From contig LSAX01000007.1 of NCBI GenBank assembly GCA_001557505.1, positions 1,860,001-1,924,000 of the forward strand: DNA of 64,000 nucleotides, given 5' to 3'. Of this stretch, positions 48,373 through 58,784 are shown one piece after another (within the stretch, counting starts at the first letter, position 1; every line of letters begins with the position of its first letter). The translations under genes and the position numbers were made by a program. Source of the DNA: Reticulascus tulasneorum (taxonomy: Eukaryota > Ascomycota > Sordariomycetes > Glomerellales > Reticulascaceae). Under the pieces are notes generated by a model. It was not told where the DNA came from and did no database searches. It saw only the letters and a list, made by a program, of their open reading frames with translations.

Positions 48373-51300
48373 TCAAACCATACTACTTGTCCCCCCACTT
48401 CCATTTAATTTTCCATTCACGCCATTCCCTTTTTCATCAATTTCTTTAGATCGATCTTGAGAAGAGTCTACTCCACCGCGGCTTCCTCCCCATCCGGAGG
48501 CAATGGGATGTTTTGGCCTTGCGAAGACCGAGCTGATTCGTACATGGAGTCGATTCAACCAAGCCCAAGTATCCTGCAACAAGGGTGGTTTTCCATGATG
48601 GGAGGGGTGCAATATCAAATCTATGGTGATAGCAATCGCGAATATCACCACCGCCAAAACCACTACAAGCACGATGAACCATCTCAGGCCCATATTCCGT
48701 TTAAGAACATTTTGATCTTGAGGAACCGCAAATATTGCCTATGGCATGAGTCAGTGCTCCACGAAGAAACAAACTTCAGAAGTCTTTTACTTACTGCTGA
48801 CAAGCCGATTGGAAGACATCCAATTGTTATATATGTGAGCTGCTGAATCGTGTTGTTTTGTCTGAATGCGGCACGGCTGTCTGCCAGCGCAAGTACGGTA
48901 GAAAGCTGATCACCTCAGTATCATGAAATAAAATATGATACCACAATGGGTATCACTCACAGCAGTGGAATATCGGCTGTTTAGTTCGACCCTTCTTTCC
49001 AGCTTTATCTTAACAGCCGTAAGCTCCGCTAAACTTATCTCAAGGTTTTCTAGATTCGCAAGACACATCTTCTCTAGCTCTTCGCTTCTTTTCCCCGGAC
49101 CCTTCGATATCTGTTAGTATCGGCGCGTTTGGCAATTATGATGGTGAGGTTGACTTACACGTTCAATCTCGTTGCATAACTCTGCTTTCGCTTGCTCCAC
49201 AGTCCTCACAGCCGCGGTCATGGTATTGCTTAGCTTATATAGAGCTTCTAGACTCCAGAGACTCAGTTTCAACCGGCGCTCAGCATCCCGGCCTTGTAAC
49301 CAGGCCGAGTCTCTAAGGTATTCTGCCTACATGGTTCCAAAATACGGAGTCAGTTACTCCAGGTGTCATTCCAAGCTTTGTGGGTGAACTCACGGAATGA
49401 TTTTCAGATATGATTCTGTCGACAAACTTTTTAATAATGTCATGACATTGTTGCGAAATCTTGCGGCAGACTAGTGCAAGAATCACAGAGAAGACAAGAA
49501 ACCGTCCCGTCTGCGGCTGGTGTATGAAATAGTCCCAAATCTCCTTTACTCTTGCACCCAGAAGCTCCAGGTCAGATCTCTGCACCAGGTCAGTTATTAT
49601 CGAGCACTTGCTAAAGTCACCAAATTCATTGGTCGATATGCAAATTGATGAGACCTTGAGCTCCATCTTAGGAAGCTCCATTTTAGGAAGCTCGTCATGG
49701 GGTGAGTGTCTTTCTCTGCTCTCTAAGGCCTTTCTCAAATTATCCGGAAGGGATATTTCTTCATCCTCAACCAGAGAAGATGGTTTGTGGTTACACATAC
49801 TGTTTGGTATGACAGAAGATTGGCCCTCGGTGGGAATCAATTGCCAACTCCTTAGTGTAATGTATGCCATGACCGAAGTTCTCTTTTGAAGTGAAAATCT
49901 GGAAACTCGCATCGTATGGTTGTTGAAGCCATCGACCATCTCACGGTGAAGTACATATACAAACCATCTTAGCAGCTCTGCAGGCAGGTTCCTAGGAGTA
50001 AAAGCAACCCTAAGACATGTATTAGTCTTGTTAGGCTGGTGGATGCATGAAACATTTGGCTTACAAGATTCGATGGCGGACCTGTTGGTCGACGAGCTTT
50101 GGCCAAAAGTTAGCCTATAATCGCGTTGATATGAGCGTTGTTTACTCACGCTGTCATTGAGCTGTTCCACATCGGCATCAACGGGGACAACTTTTGATGA
50201 CGACAAAGGATCGGGTGTTTTTATGTCAATGATGGATAGTGACTTGACTTTCTGCTTCTCGTTCTTGGACAGCTTTAAGATGCTTTCGTTCTGAAATCCT
50301 CCATCGTACAAAGCGCTTCGGATTCCTTCGGGTATGGGCGTGTCCTTAATAACCGACTCCGTGTACAACTCTGGTGTGTCATCCAAGGAGTTGAAAAACT
50401 CTTCTGGGTGATAGCTCTGGGGAGGTTGAAATCTGAGGTAGTCAATATGAGGCTCAAGTCCCCTGGCACTTGAGAGTCGCTCGAGTGTGTCCAGTTGTAG
50501 TGCCAGAAGGTTTTTGACCGTTGCTGGCTCTCCTGTAAACCTCAAGCGGCTCACAGAATCCCTGAAATATACCTTGCGACTTCTCTTGGATGACCTAGCG
50601 GCACTTGAGTTTGCTCCCCAAGGCAGTGTCCCCTCATGGTCGATATTTGAGCCATTTTCTGAGCCTGAAACCGGACCTAACCGACTGTATTTCGGGATTT
50701 TCTGGTTAATCTGGATATAGTCTAGGTCATTTTGAAAAATGTCCAAAATCGTTGACGCTAGAACTGCTGTGGCTTCGGATCGAAGGAAACCGCGTCGAGC
50801 AGCTGAATCGCTGCGCTCCCAACAAGGCGTTAGAGAGATCTCTGAAGTTAGGAATGGCCAAAACTTCCGTCTCAAATGCTCCAGTTCTTCCATAATCTCC
50901 TCTCGCTCAGTATCACCTTGAGTAGGGCTCATTTCCTTACGAGTTACTACCAGTCGACTATGATGACACAGAGCATGGATTTCCCAAGGGCCTCCAGTAT
51001 GGCCCTCTTCCCCTGGCAAGATTTGACAGGAGTTAATAGTCCTTGTGAACTCACGGGACCTTATCCGCTGAGCAACTCGATTAACGACAATCATGGCATC
51101 TTTTGACTCTGGCCACAATTCTTCTGCGAGAAACGCCAGTCTGTCCACGATCTCATCTTCTGCTTGATATGGTAGCGCCGAGGAAATTCTTTTTATAAGT
51201 GCTGTTTTGGCAGCGGCCCTCAGGCGCTTTACTTTGGCGATGTCTGTCGTCCAAGCGACGGGAATGACTGGACTTCCTTGTTCTGCTTTTGCCTGGAGAG

Positions 51301-53431
51301 ACAAGATTGATTCATGGTGGAACCATTTAAGTAAGGAATCCTTGTCCTTTGTAACTGTCTGGGCAATTATGTCTGAAGAAAGAGGGTTCAATCGTCTCGA
51401 AGGCAGGCGTGAGCTAGTGCCGAGGGCGCCTCGGCCCCAGGCAATCCCGTTCTCTTTCAGCTCCTCTTGCCAGTTCCATTTGACTATGGGATAATGCTTA
51501 ACAACATACCAAATCGTTATCATGACGTAATAATAATTCGACTCCCCAGGAACACTGTCTTCAGGCATGAGAATTGTCCTGCTATTGCTCGGTCGGAGGA
51601 GAGCTATCACTAGATATGCCATGATGTCGCCAATGGCGCGTCGAATCCTCTTGACCATTGCAACCGTAGTAGTGGCTTGGTTCCTATGTGGGATGTCTAG
51701 ATCTGATCCACGTTCCCTATGCGGTAATGGCAGTGTTTGGTCGTACAGCTCCGGGACCTGAAAGCCCTCAGTCCCACCGCCGCGAGCAATGATCATTCTC
51801 GTGAGGAGCAGGTCAGCTTTGACCAGAAATCTCGTCTTCCAACTGTGCAACAAGATTCCACGCTGTTAGCTACGCAATGCTCTGGGAACACGGCAAAGAA
51901 CCCGGTTGGCTTTGTGAAAATAGACTCACAATATGGATTTCAAATCAACATTGGGCTTGAGGAATGTGTTGCTCACAAGCGCCATGTAAGGATGCAATGT
52001 CCATGCTGCTGGAACAAGGTCGACATCCAGGATCTTCTCCAAGCAGCGGCCGACGAGATTTGCTTCGTAGCTCTCAAAGATACCTTCGATTCTCTCCTGC
52101 CGCTCGAGGAATATCGATTGCCACACATAAACTGTCGCAAGGTCGTCACGTGCTGTAATACCGATGACCTTGGGGATATCGAGATTTCTGAGACTTTCGG
52201 CGGTCGACTGAGTATCGGAGTCTCCGTCTGCTCCTATTGCCTCGTAAAGACGGAAGGAGGCAATAAATATACGAGAGCTGTTAAGGTCGGTTGGCTCTAA
52301 AATTGCTTTGTATACTGGAAACCTCTGGATCGTGCCTTGCGAAGAGTGGTCCAGTTTATAGCCAAAGGATTCCAGCACGATATCTTTATATTCGCAAGCG
52401 ACAATATCGAACTCCCTTAAGCTGGCCTCCCAACGAATCTGTCTCCCCGTTTCGAGTTCTCCGGAGAAGCAGGCGAGCTTGCCGCCATTTTTAAGCTTCC
52501 CTTCGGTGAATGCTACAGGTCTCGTTGTGTTGCCCGCCTCGTCTGCATTGGGTTGGTCAGGGTTGAGGAAGGCCTGAAACCTCATCGGCCCGTCTATTGT
52601 CAGTATCAGCTCGGTTCCTTCTGGAACTTTGCCGCAAGCGTCTACCCCAGGGTGACGTTGACGATCGAGCCGCAGCACTTGATAGAAGGTGTCATTTTTG
52701 ACGAACGAGAGCATTGAACAAACCCCAACGTCTACCTTATCTCTTTTTTGTGTTGCGGCGTCGCAGTTTTCTACGCCTTGAGGCGTTTTCGATTTGGTAT
52801 TGACTTCAGCAGCAGGGTTGCCAAGTGGTTCGTCTGCTTGGAGAGAATATTCGTTGAACGGCCAGCGGTAGTTGTAGCTCCCGCGCTCCAACATGGTACC
52901 AAGGGAGAATATTGGGCCAGTCTGCAAGAATTGTGTCAGATGTTTAGTTCAACTGATAATGTCGTCTGTGCTCTTTCTTTCTAGGGACTCACAGCATTAA
53001 CAGGAATGTTGGAAGACGATGGTATTTTTAACCCAAAAGATGACTTTCTGCCGTGTTCCTTTTGGGCTCGAGCGAGAGATAGGTACAAGGAGTACTCGGA
53101 GTCACCTCGAGCAAACAAAATCCCGTATTTTTTTGAAGGGGCGGTCATCTGCAGCCATTCACCTCCATAGTTACAAGACGCAACATATCCCTCATGGCCG
53201 AAGTCGAACGAGCATGCCGGGTGGCTGGAGAATTCGGAGTAACTGATGTACGATGACCCTACGCAATGTTAAAAGCGGACCTTGGCAAACAAGGACAGAG
53301 TTACCTCTGGCATATTGGCGAAGCCAGGTAAAGGGATCCTCAACGGGCATTGACAAGGAAGAGTTGTTGATGGAGACATTTTTCTGCTTAACTGTCTCCT
53401 CTGTCTCCATCGCTGTAGATGCGACCTCCAT
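48373..53431 (-). CDS. CorA-like multi-exon membrane protein, 1501 residues
   Basis: Ten exons (minus): 53431..53305, 53258..52993, 52921..51930, 51842..50150, 50081..50065, 50009..49394, 49326..49159, 49110..48961, 48905..48795, 48738..48373. All phases match. The acceptor of exon 8 could be 49110 or 49101. Exons 1-6 (1-1237) are a large cytosolic region with no domain I know, beginning DPFTWLRQYARG and including FDFGHEGYVASCNYGG. A hydrophobic segment, RFLVFSVILALVCR, lies at ~1200. Exons 7-8 (1238-1343) form a charged coiled coil (SEELEKMCLANLENLEISL). Exons 9-10 hold two membrane segments, LTYITIGCLPIGLSAAIFAV (~1364-1383) and WFIVLVVVLAVVIFAIAI (~1400). Coiled coil plus two close C-terminal membrane helices is the layout of fungal CorA-like (Mg2+ transporter-like) proteins. 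The GMN signature is not seen, so transport is doubtful. Two introns at 50010-50149 hide in a fully open frame. Confidence 0.8.
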
Positions 53432-54613
53432 GTTCTTGGAGTTAAGAATACTCAAGCAATGTGTCGGACGTCATTCCACATGGCTTTATCCTGTTTGTTT
53501 GGTTTAAATGCTTTCGGAGTCGATAATGAAAAGAGGAGAAACGGCGAATTGAAAAGGAATCCAGCTGGTGGCATAACACTAGACGCTTTAATATCACGAA
53601 GGGACTTCAGATTTGTCAATTTCAGCCCTGGCATGGGTTGCCACACATTTTCGCCAGCCTGCTTGCTTCTAAAATCCTCCAGCAGACCGCTGTCTTGGGC
53701 AGTGCATTGAGGGTTGGGACGACGGCAGGCCGGGAAACCGGGAGGCCGGGAGGCGGAACGGTCCAAGCACTGCAACTGACACCATATAATCTGCCAGGGC
53801 ACCCATTCGTCAGTGGCGACTATCAAAGGTAATTAAAGCAACGAGTCCTGAGGCGTCCAATCATTGAGACAATTCATGTTGTCAAGCTCTCGAGGCTTGC
53901 AGCTCAACCCCACCTCGGCTGACGCCGCCTATGAGGACACTGCCGAGCCTTGCTATCACTCACGCAGATGAGGTACTATGCCGCCCATGGCGTCGGTTCT
54001 GTCACTTTTCTCCTGCAGCATACTGCAGCGAGGCTGCGTGAGTTATCTTCTCATCTTGCCAATCAAGTGTGTTGTTATAGTCAATCAGCTCACGGTTGCA
54101 TAACACCCTGGCCAGTACATACTTACCTAAAGTAGGTAGGTGTAGATGCTGGGTCCGCGAGGCCTGAAATATCTGTGTCACTGTCGGGTATGCTATCTTG
54201 ATTTGCCAATTGGGGCTCTGCACTTGAACTGCCTGGGCTAATTATATCTTTGTGTTATTAACATACTTTACAAAACATAGATGCTCTAATTAAGGCAAAT
54301 TTCAAACTAAAGTTGAACCACTCTTGTGAAATAACTCTGATTTCAATTAACAATATCATGAAGAAATTATCACTGTAGGTAAGGAGGGCCTGGTGCACTC
54401 TTGGGCAGCTGCATATACACAATGGAATAGCATTATCATTAAAAGCTGATTGTCAAGGCCCAACGAGTCAGCTACTAGACACGCCATCATGGGCGTTGGC
54501 ATCCAGAGACTCGAAATCCTCCACTGCCGTCTGATCCACAATCACCCGCCACATATTCAGGTGGTGTCTGATTCAATCTCGGGTCATACACAAATCATTC
54601 GCTATCGACTTCC
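53432..54613. other. Intergenic, promoter of the CorA-like gene
   Basis: 1.2 kb between two minus-strand genes. A minus ORF at 53452-53826 overlaps the probable promoter and shows no domain. An AT-rich patch occupies 54235-54385. Nothing else recognised. Confidence 0.5.
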
Positions 54614-56452
54614 TTAAATCCAAGGAGCTGCCAGAACAAGGATCACAAGCCCGACGATGGAATCCGACATCCCCAGGCCCAGCTTTCCGGACCCAGACCC
54701 GCTTCCACCAGGTTCGGTAGTGGTGGAGGTAGGAGGGGAAGTGGTTGTGAAACTTGAACTGGTGGAGGAAGAGGAAGAGGAAGAGGAAGAGGAAGAGGAA
54801 GAGGAAGAGGAAGAGGAAGAGGAAGAGGAAGAGGAGGAGGAGGAGGAGGAGGAGGAGGAGGAGGAGGAGGAGGAGGAGGAGGAGGAGGAGGAGGAAGAGG
54901 AGGAGTAGGAGGAAGAGGAGGAGGTGGTGGTTGAGGTGGTTGTGGTGTTGGTTGTGGTTGGCTCAGGGTCGTTACTGTCATTCTGTGAGCATATCCCGTC
55001 AGAATGACATGTCCATCCTGTAGGACAATACGTATTGGATCCTACTCCAGCACAACATTCCTGGCCAAGAGGCATACAGCCAGATCCACACTCTTCTTGG
55101 TCTGACGCGCAACCTGACTGGTCAGGTGGAGGCTCATCAGGTGGAGGGGAAGTCAGGCATGTCCCTTGCGAGGTGCAGGTGGTACCGGCCGGGCAATAGC
55201 CGTTAAATCCAACAGATACACAGCATTCCTGACCAACGGGCATACATCCACCTCCACACTCTTCTTGGCCTGATGCGCAACCTGGCTGGTCAGGTGGAGG
55301 TTCATCAGGTGGAGGTTCATCAGGTGGAGGGGAAGTCAGGCATGTCCCTTGCGAGGTGCAGGTGGTGCCAGCCGGGCAATAGCCGTTAAATCCAACAGTT
55401 GCACAACATTCCTGACCAACGGGCATACATCCATCTCCACACTCCTCCTGGCCTGATGCGCAACCTGGCTGGCCAGGCGGAGGCTCATCAGGTGGAGGCT
55501 CATCAGGCGGGGGGGCAGTCTGGCATGTGCCATCTGAGCTGCAGATGTAGCTAGCGGGGCAGTAGCCATCTACGCCGATGGAGGCACAGCACTGTTGTCC
55601 CAGAGGCATACAGCCAGTTCCGCAGGCTTCCTCACCTGAAGGACAGTCGGGTACGCATGAACCATCCGACACGCAGAAGGTGTCGGCAGGGCAGTAGTAA
55701 CCGCCGATAAGGTCGCAACAGTTACTTCCCAGAGGCATACAGCTATCTCCACAGTCCTCCTCGTTCGAAGAGCAATCTGGGTTGGGGGGACGTTTGCATG
55801 TTTTATCTTCTAGGCAAATGTAGCCCGGGGGGCACCAGCCATCTATTCCGACGTTGGTGCAGCACGCGTTTCCCAGAGGCATGCAGTGAGGTCCGCATGG
55901 TACCTCACTTGGGGAACATCCTAGGTCGGGTGGAGGGGAACTTGCGCATGTACCATCCGACAAGCAATACGAGCTTTTGGGGCAGTAGTATCCGTCTAGG
56001 CCAACAGAGCCACAGCACACGTCTCCGAGAGGCATACAGCCATCTCCGCAAACTTCCTCATCTGACGAACAACCGTCCCCAGATTGCCTAGGCAATATAA
56101 TCGTATTACTACTTCTTTTGTGAAGCGGAGTGAAACCGATCAAGCCCTGAGTATCTGTAATAGGTATTGGGAAGTTGATCGAGCCATCCCCTCGTGTTCG
56201 AAGTGATGAGATTGCGTTTAAGCTGTAATTGTGTCTGAGAAGTGACAATACCGCTATCGAGTTATCAAGTTGCGTAGGGAGCGACTCAATCGGGGCGGAG
56301 GTGTCAGCCCGAACCAGGAGCGGCACGGAGATGATGGAGCCATCTATACGGGCGAGGAGTGAAAACCCAGCCGCAGAGCTATCGGCGAGGATGGTGCGCC
56401 CCAGCCCTAGGGCAATAAACGAGATGAGGAGGACCGACGATGCATAGCTCAT
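54614..56452 (-). CDS. GPI-anchored-type cell-surface protein with seven Cys-rich repeats and Ser-rich stalk
   Basis: Single exon, 612 residues, ATG at 56452. Residues 1-23 are a clear signal peptide (SSVLLISFIALGLG). Residues ~24-125 lack cysteine. From ~128 to ~480 come seven modules of about 42-45 residues, each with eight cysteines in the order C-x6-C-x3-C-x6-CC-x(8-10)-C-x(5-6)-C-x5-C and the near-invariant GCMPLG or GCMPVG. Linkers are proline-rich (PPPDEPPPDEPPP) between the later modules. Then follow Thr runs, about 60 consecutive serines encoded by GAG/GAA-type repeats on the + strand, and a C-terminal Gly/Ser segment plus hydrophobic tail (IVGLVILVLAAPWI), as for GPI addition. Role is probably cell-wall or surface. 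Modules 5-7 are near copies, which suggests recent expansion. No family name is certain. Confidence 0.85.
   Translation of the reverse strand: MSYASSVLLISFIALGLGRTILADSSAAGFSLLARIDGSIISVPLLVRADTSAPIESLPTQLDNSIAVLSLLRHNYSLNAISSLRTRGDGSINFPIPITDTQGLIGFTPLHKRSSNTIILPRQSGDGCSSDEEVCGDGCMPLGDVCCGSVGLDGYYCPKSSYCLSDGTCASSPPPDLGCSPSEVPCGPHCMPLGNACCTNVGIDGWCPPGYICLEDKTCKRPPNPDCSSNEEDCGDSCMPLGSNCCDLIGGYYCPADTFCVSDGSCVPDCPSGEEACGTGCMPLGQQCCASIGVDGYCPASYICSSDGTCQTAPPPDEPPPDEPPPGQPGCASGQEECGDGCMPVGQECCATVGFNGYCPAGTTCTSQGTCLTSPPPDEPPPDEPPPDQPGCASGQEECGGGCMPVGQECCVSVGFNGYCPAGTTCTSQGTCLTSPPPDEPPPDQSGCASDQEECGSGCMPLGQECCAGVGSNTYCPTGWTCHSDGICSQNDSNDPEPTTTNTTTTSTTTSSSSSYSSSSSSSSSSSSSSSSSSSSSSSSSSSSSSSSSSSSSSSSSSSSSSSTSSSFTTTSPPTSTTTEPGGSGSGSGKLGLGMSDSIVGLVILVLAAPWI
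54765..54912. repeat. Hexamer and trimer GAGGAA / GAG repeat inside the Ser stalk
   Basis: On the + strand, GAGGAA units run to about 54830, followed by GAG units to about 54895. It encodes the serine tract of the GPI-type protein (TCC/TCT on the minus strand). Because the unit length is a multiple of three, length changes keep the frame. Confidence 0.9.
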
Positions 56453-58784
56453 GGTAGATGCGTCTCTCGTACTTAATAACTGGCAGACCTAGTAGTCTAC
56501 AGGATGGTGCGGACGAGAGCTGGCACTGGCTTAAACATATATGTTGACTCGATGTAAATTTGTTCTTGAGAACTGCCTGCAATGGAAATGAGAACATTAA
56601 AGTAGAGGTATTCAATTGATACAAGGCAATGCGGCTATTCACTTATTTTATGTTGAGCAACTGGGAGCTCCTGCAGGTTGGTCGGTGGTGGTTGGATTAG
56701 TTCGATTCGGGCGTTGAACGGTTGACAAGGCAGGCTGAGCTGCACTTCTCCTCCATCCAGCATATTTATGTAGCAATACTGGATGCATCCGAGCCTAATA
56801 AAAACAATACGAAGACTTCTGGACGTGTCCAAAGTGCAGTTCTCACAAGGCTGCGAGCCAGGGTTTTGGCTTGATCCAACCTTGGTAACATTCACTGGTA
56901 CGACGTGGCGGCTCATATTTGGTCTAACATGCGCATCTCGATTCAGCTCCAGCTTTCTCGCTCGCCTCGACCGTTTGACTTTGGCAGATTTATGCGTCCG
57001 TTCGTGCGTTAAGAGGAACGCTCGAGCCTCAGGATTGTGGTCAAGACACAATCGTGCATGCTACATATGTAGTATCAACCTGGTGCTGCCCGGCCTCCGC
57101 AGATATGGGTTTGAGATTGTCACCAATGTTTGTCAGTTACATTATGTCATGTCTATTCTCATTTAATCGTTTGACATGGCGACGTGAGCAGTCTTTGACC
57201 CGAACTCTGTGTAGCATATGAGGTGGCGCCTTCTACCACACCAACACACTCTGGGGTCTGCTGGGCTTCAAGGAGCGTGCAGTTCAGGCAACCCTCCTCG
57301 CTGGGCACGGGTACCTCACCCGCTTGAACTACACCCTCTTTTCAAGTGGCTTCCCAAAGGCTTTGGCTTTTTGGCCTATGAAGGCGTTCTCGACACCATC
57401 GAGATTTAGGTGAATGGAGACAGCCACCTGCGATACGATGTGAACGAACTACTTTCCCACCTACCCGATACGAACTGTAACTCTAAAGATATGCAGACTC
57501 TCATGTGGTGGACGGAGTAGGTAACGAGGTGTAGGAGTAAGAGTCGAGAGAGAGTTGCATTTACAGAAGCTGGGTCCTCACTACCCTTTCCCCACGCCTA
57601 ATGACTAGAGGTTTCCTAGTGTTCATTCAGAAGCCTAAAGGCGAATCATGTAGATAGTATCTGTAAGGCAGCAAGTTTATGAAGCATATAGGTTCGAATG
57701 GAGAATCTTAAGGTGTTTTAGAGCAACTTTGCCTGTCCTTTTTTCGCTTACTTAAATTAACTCAGAGTTGGGCAGATATGCATTTGAGCTACATAACTGC
57801 CACCAAGATGATTCAACATAACCAACTATATAGAGAAGAGCTACTAAGGCCGTATAACTTATGTGAGCTCTTCGTGGGCATAGACAATGAGTCTATTTAA
57901 CTTCTACAACGACACCTTTCTCGCTCTCCTGAACATGTGTCGATAGCCCTGGCGGAGTTCCGGGAGTTGTTTTGTTTCCCAAGTTGCAAGACCTTAAGCA
58001 TAGACTAACCCTCTCTCTACGAGATTCTAGAACGTTCGTTTATGTACCCCGCCATCCTGGGATTGTGATGTCAGTCTCACAGTCTTGGCCAGCCCCAACT
58101 GAGAGTCTACTTCTAGGTGAAGGGCAGCAACAAAGTTACACCAGAAAGTTGAGGCGAGTCCCACAATCTGTCTCCACTCCTAGACCCTTTATAGACTTGT
58201 ATCAAACGAATCCCAAGCACTTACGGCTGTGTTAGCGCGCGCATTATCTGCATCGAATGGGCCTTTATGATAGATAGTCTGGCTGCTTACTCAAACTACG
58301 TCATAGTCAACTCTCCGAAACCTATCATCCTGAAATCAGAGGTTCGGATCAACCGTTATGAGGCGAATTCATTCTCGTATTGCTGAGGTTTGCCATGTTG
58401 ATATCCGGCCCAAGTACGACCGTTCAAATAGCCACCTGGACAGGTCAAGATCGGAGCAGGCGTGGAGGCAAAATTTGCAATGCTTAAATCTAGGCTACTA
58501 CTACACACAGTCCAGTAAAATACGTTCACATGCCACCATTGCTCTTCTTCTGTAGCCCACCTTAAGGCAAATTGTGATATCTGTGTGATGCTATGTGTGA
58601 TGCCATTTTGGCGGTCGTTTATTAAGAAAGGTTCAGCTTGATGTCACACGAACTTTTGGCTCATGGTCCGTTGTGGGGCACGGCAGAATTAGGCGGTGTG
58701 GTCCCCCATGAGTCTGAGGACCGGAAGTGGCCAGTTGCAGTGAGTCACGCTTTTTTTTTGGTAGTGACGGTTCTGCGACAATCG
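56453..58784. other. Divergent region with one coding relic
   Basis: 2.3 kb between the GPI-type gene and glycyl-tRNA synthetase. A minus ORF at 56635-57051 contains MSRHVVPVNVTKVG but has no ATG at its upstream end and no known domain. A GC-rich island at ~57228-57410 (+) reads YHTNTLWGLLGFKERAVQA without a stop for ~60 codons in a frame without ATG. It is probably a fragment of a lost gene. 57500-58600 is AT-rich and decayed with no gene. Confidence 0.4.
57228..57410 (+). pseudogene. Short GC-rich coding relic
   Basis: Open without stop in one frame for about 60 codons. It starts GAFYHTNTLWGLLG, continues AGHGYLTRLNYTLFSSGF, and stops at TGA near 57410. It shows C/G-ending codons typical of coding DNA here, in a locally AT-richer region. 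No start codon, splice sites or partner segments. I cannot name the family. Confidence 0.3.

Noticed and set aside
49313..51853. Single 846-codon exon reading of the CorA-like gene
   Set aside because: Consensus splice signals at 50149-50082 and 50064-50010 and the smoother spliced sequence show two introns. The 3' end also runs past a GTGAGT donor at 49393.
53452..53826. 124-codon minus ORF upstream of the CorA-like start
   Set aside because: No splice join to the CorA-like first exon could be found, and no domain is visible. It is probably promoter sequence.
54657..54908. Poly-Glu and poly-Arg/Lys ORFs on the + strand
   Set aside because: They are antisense shadows of the serine repeat in the GPI-type surface protein.
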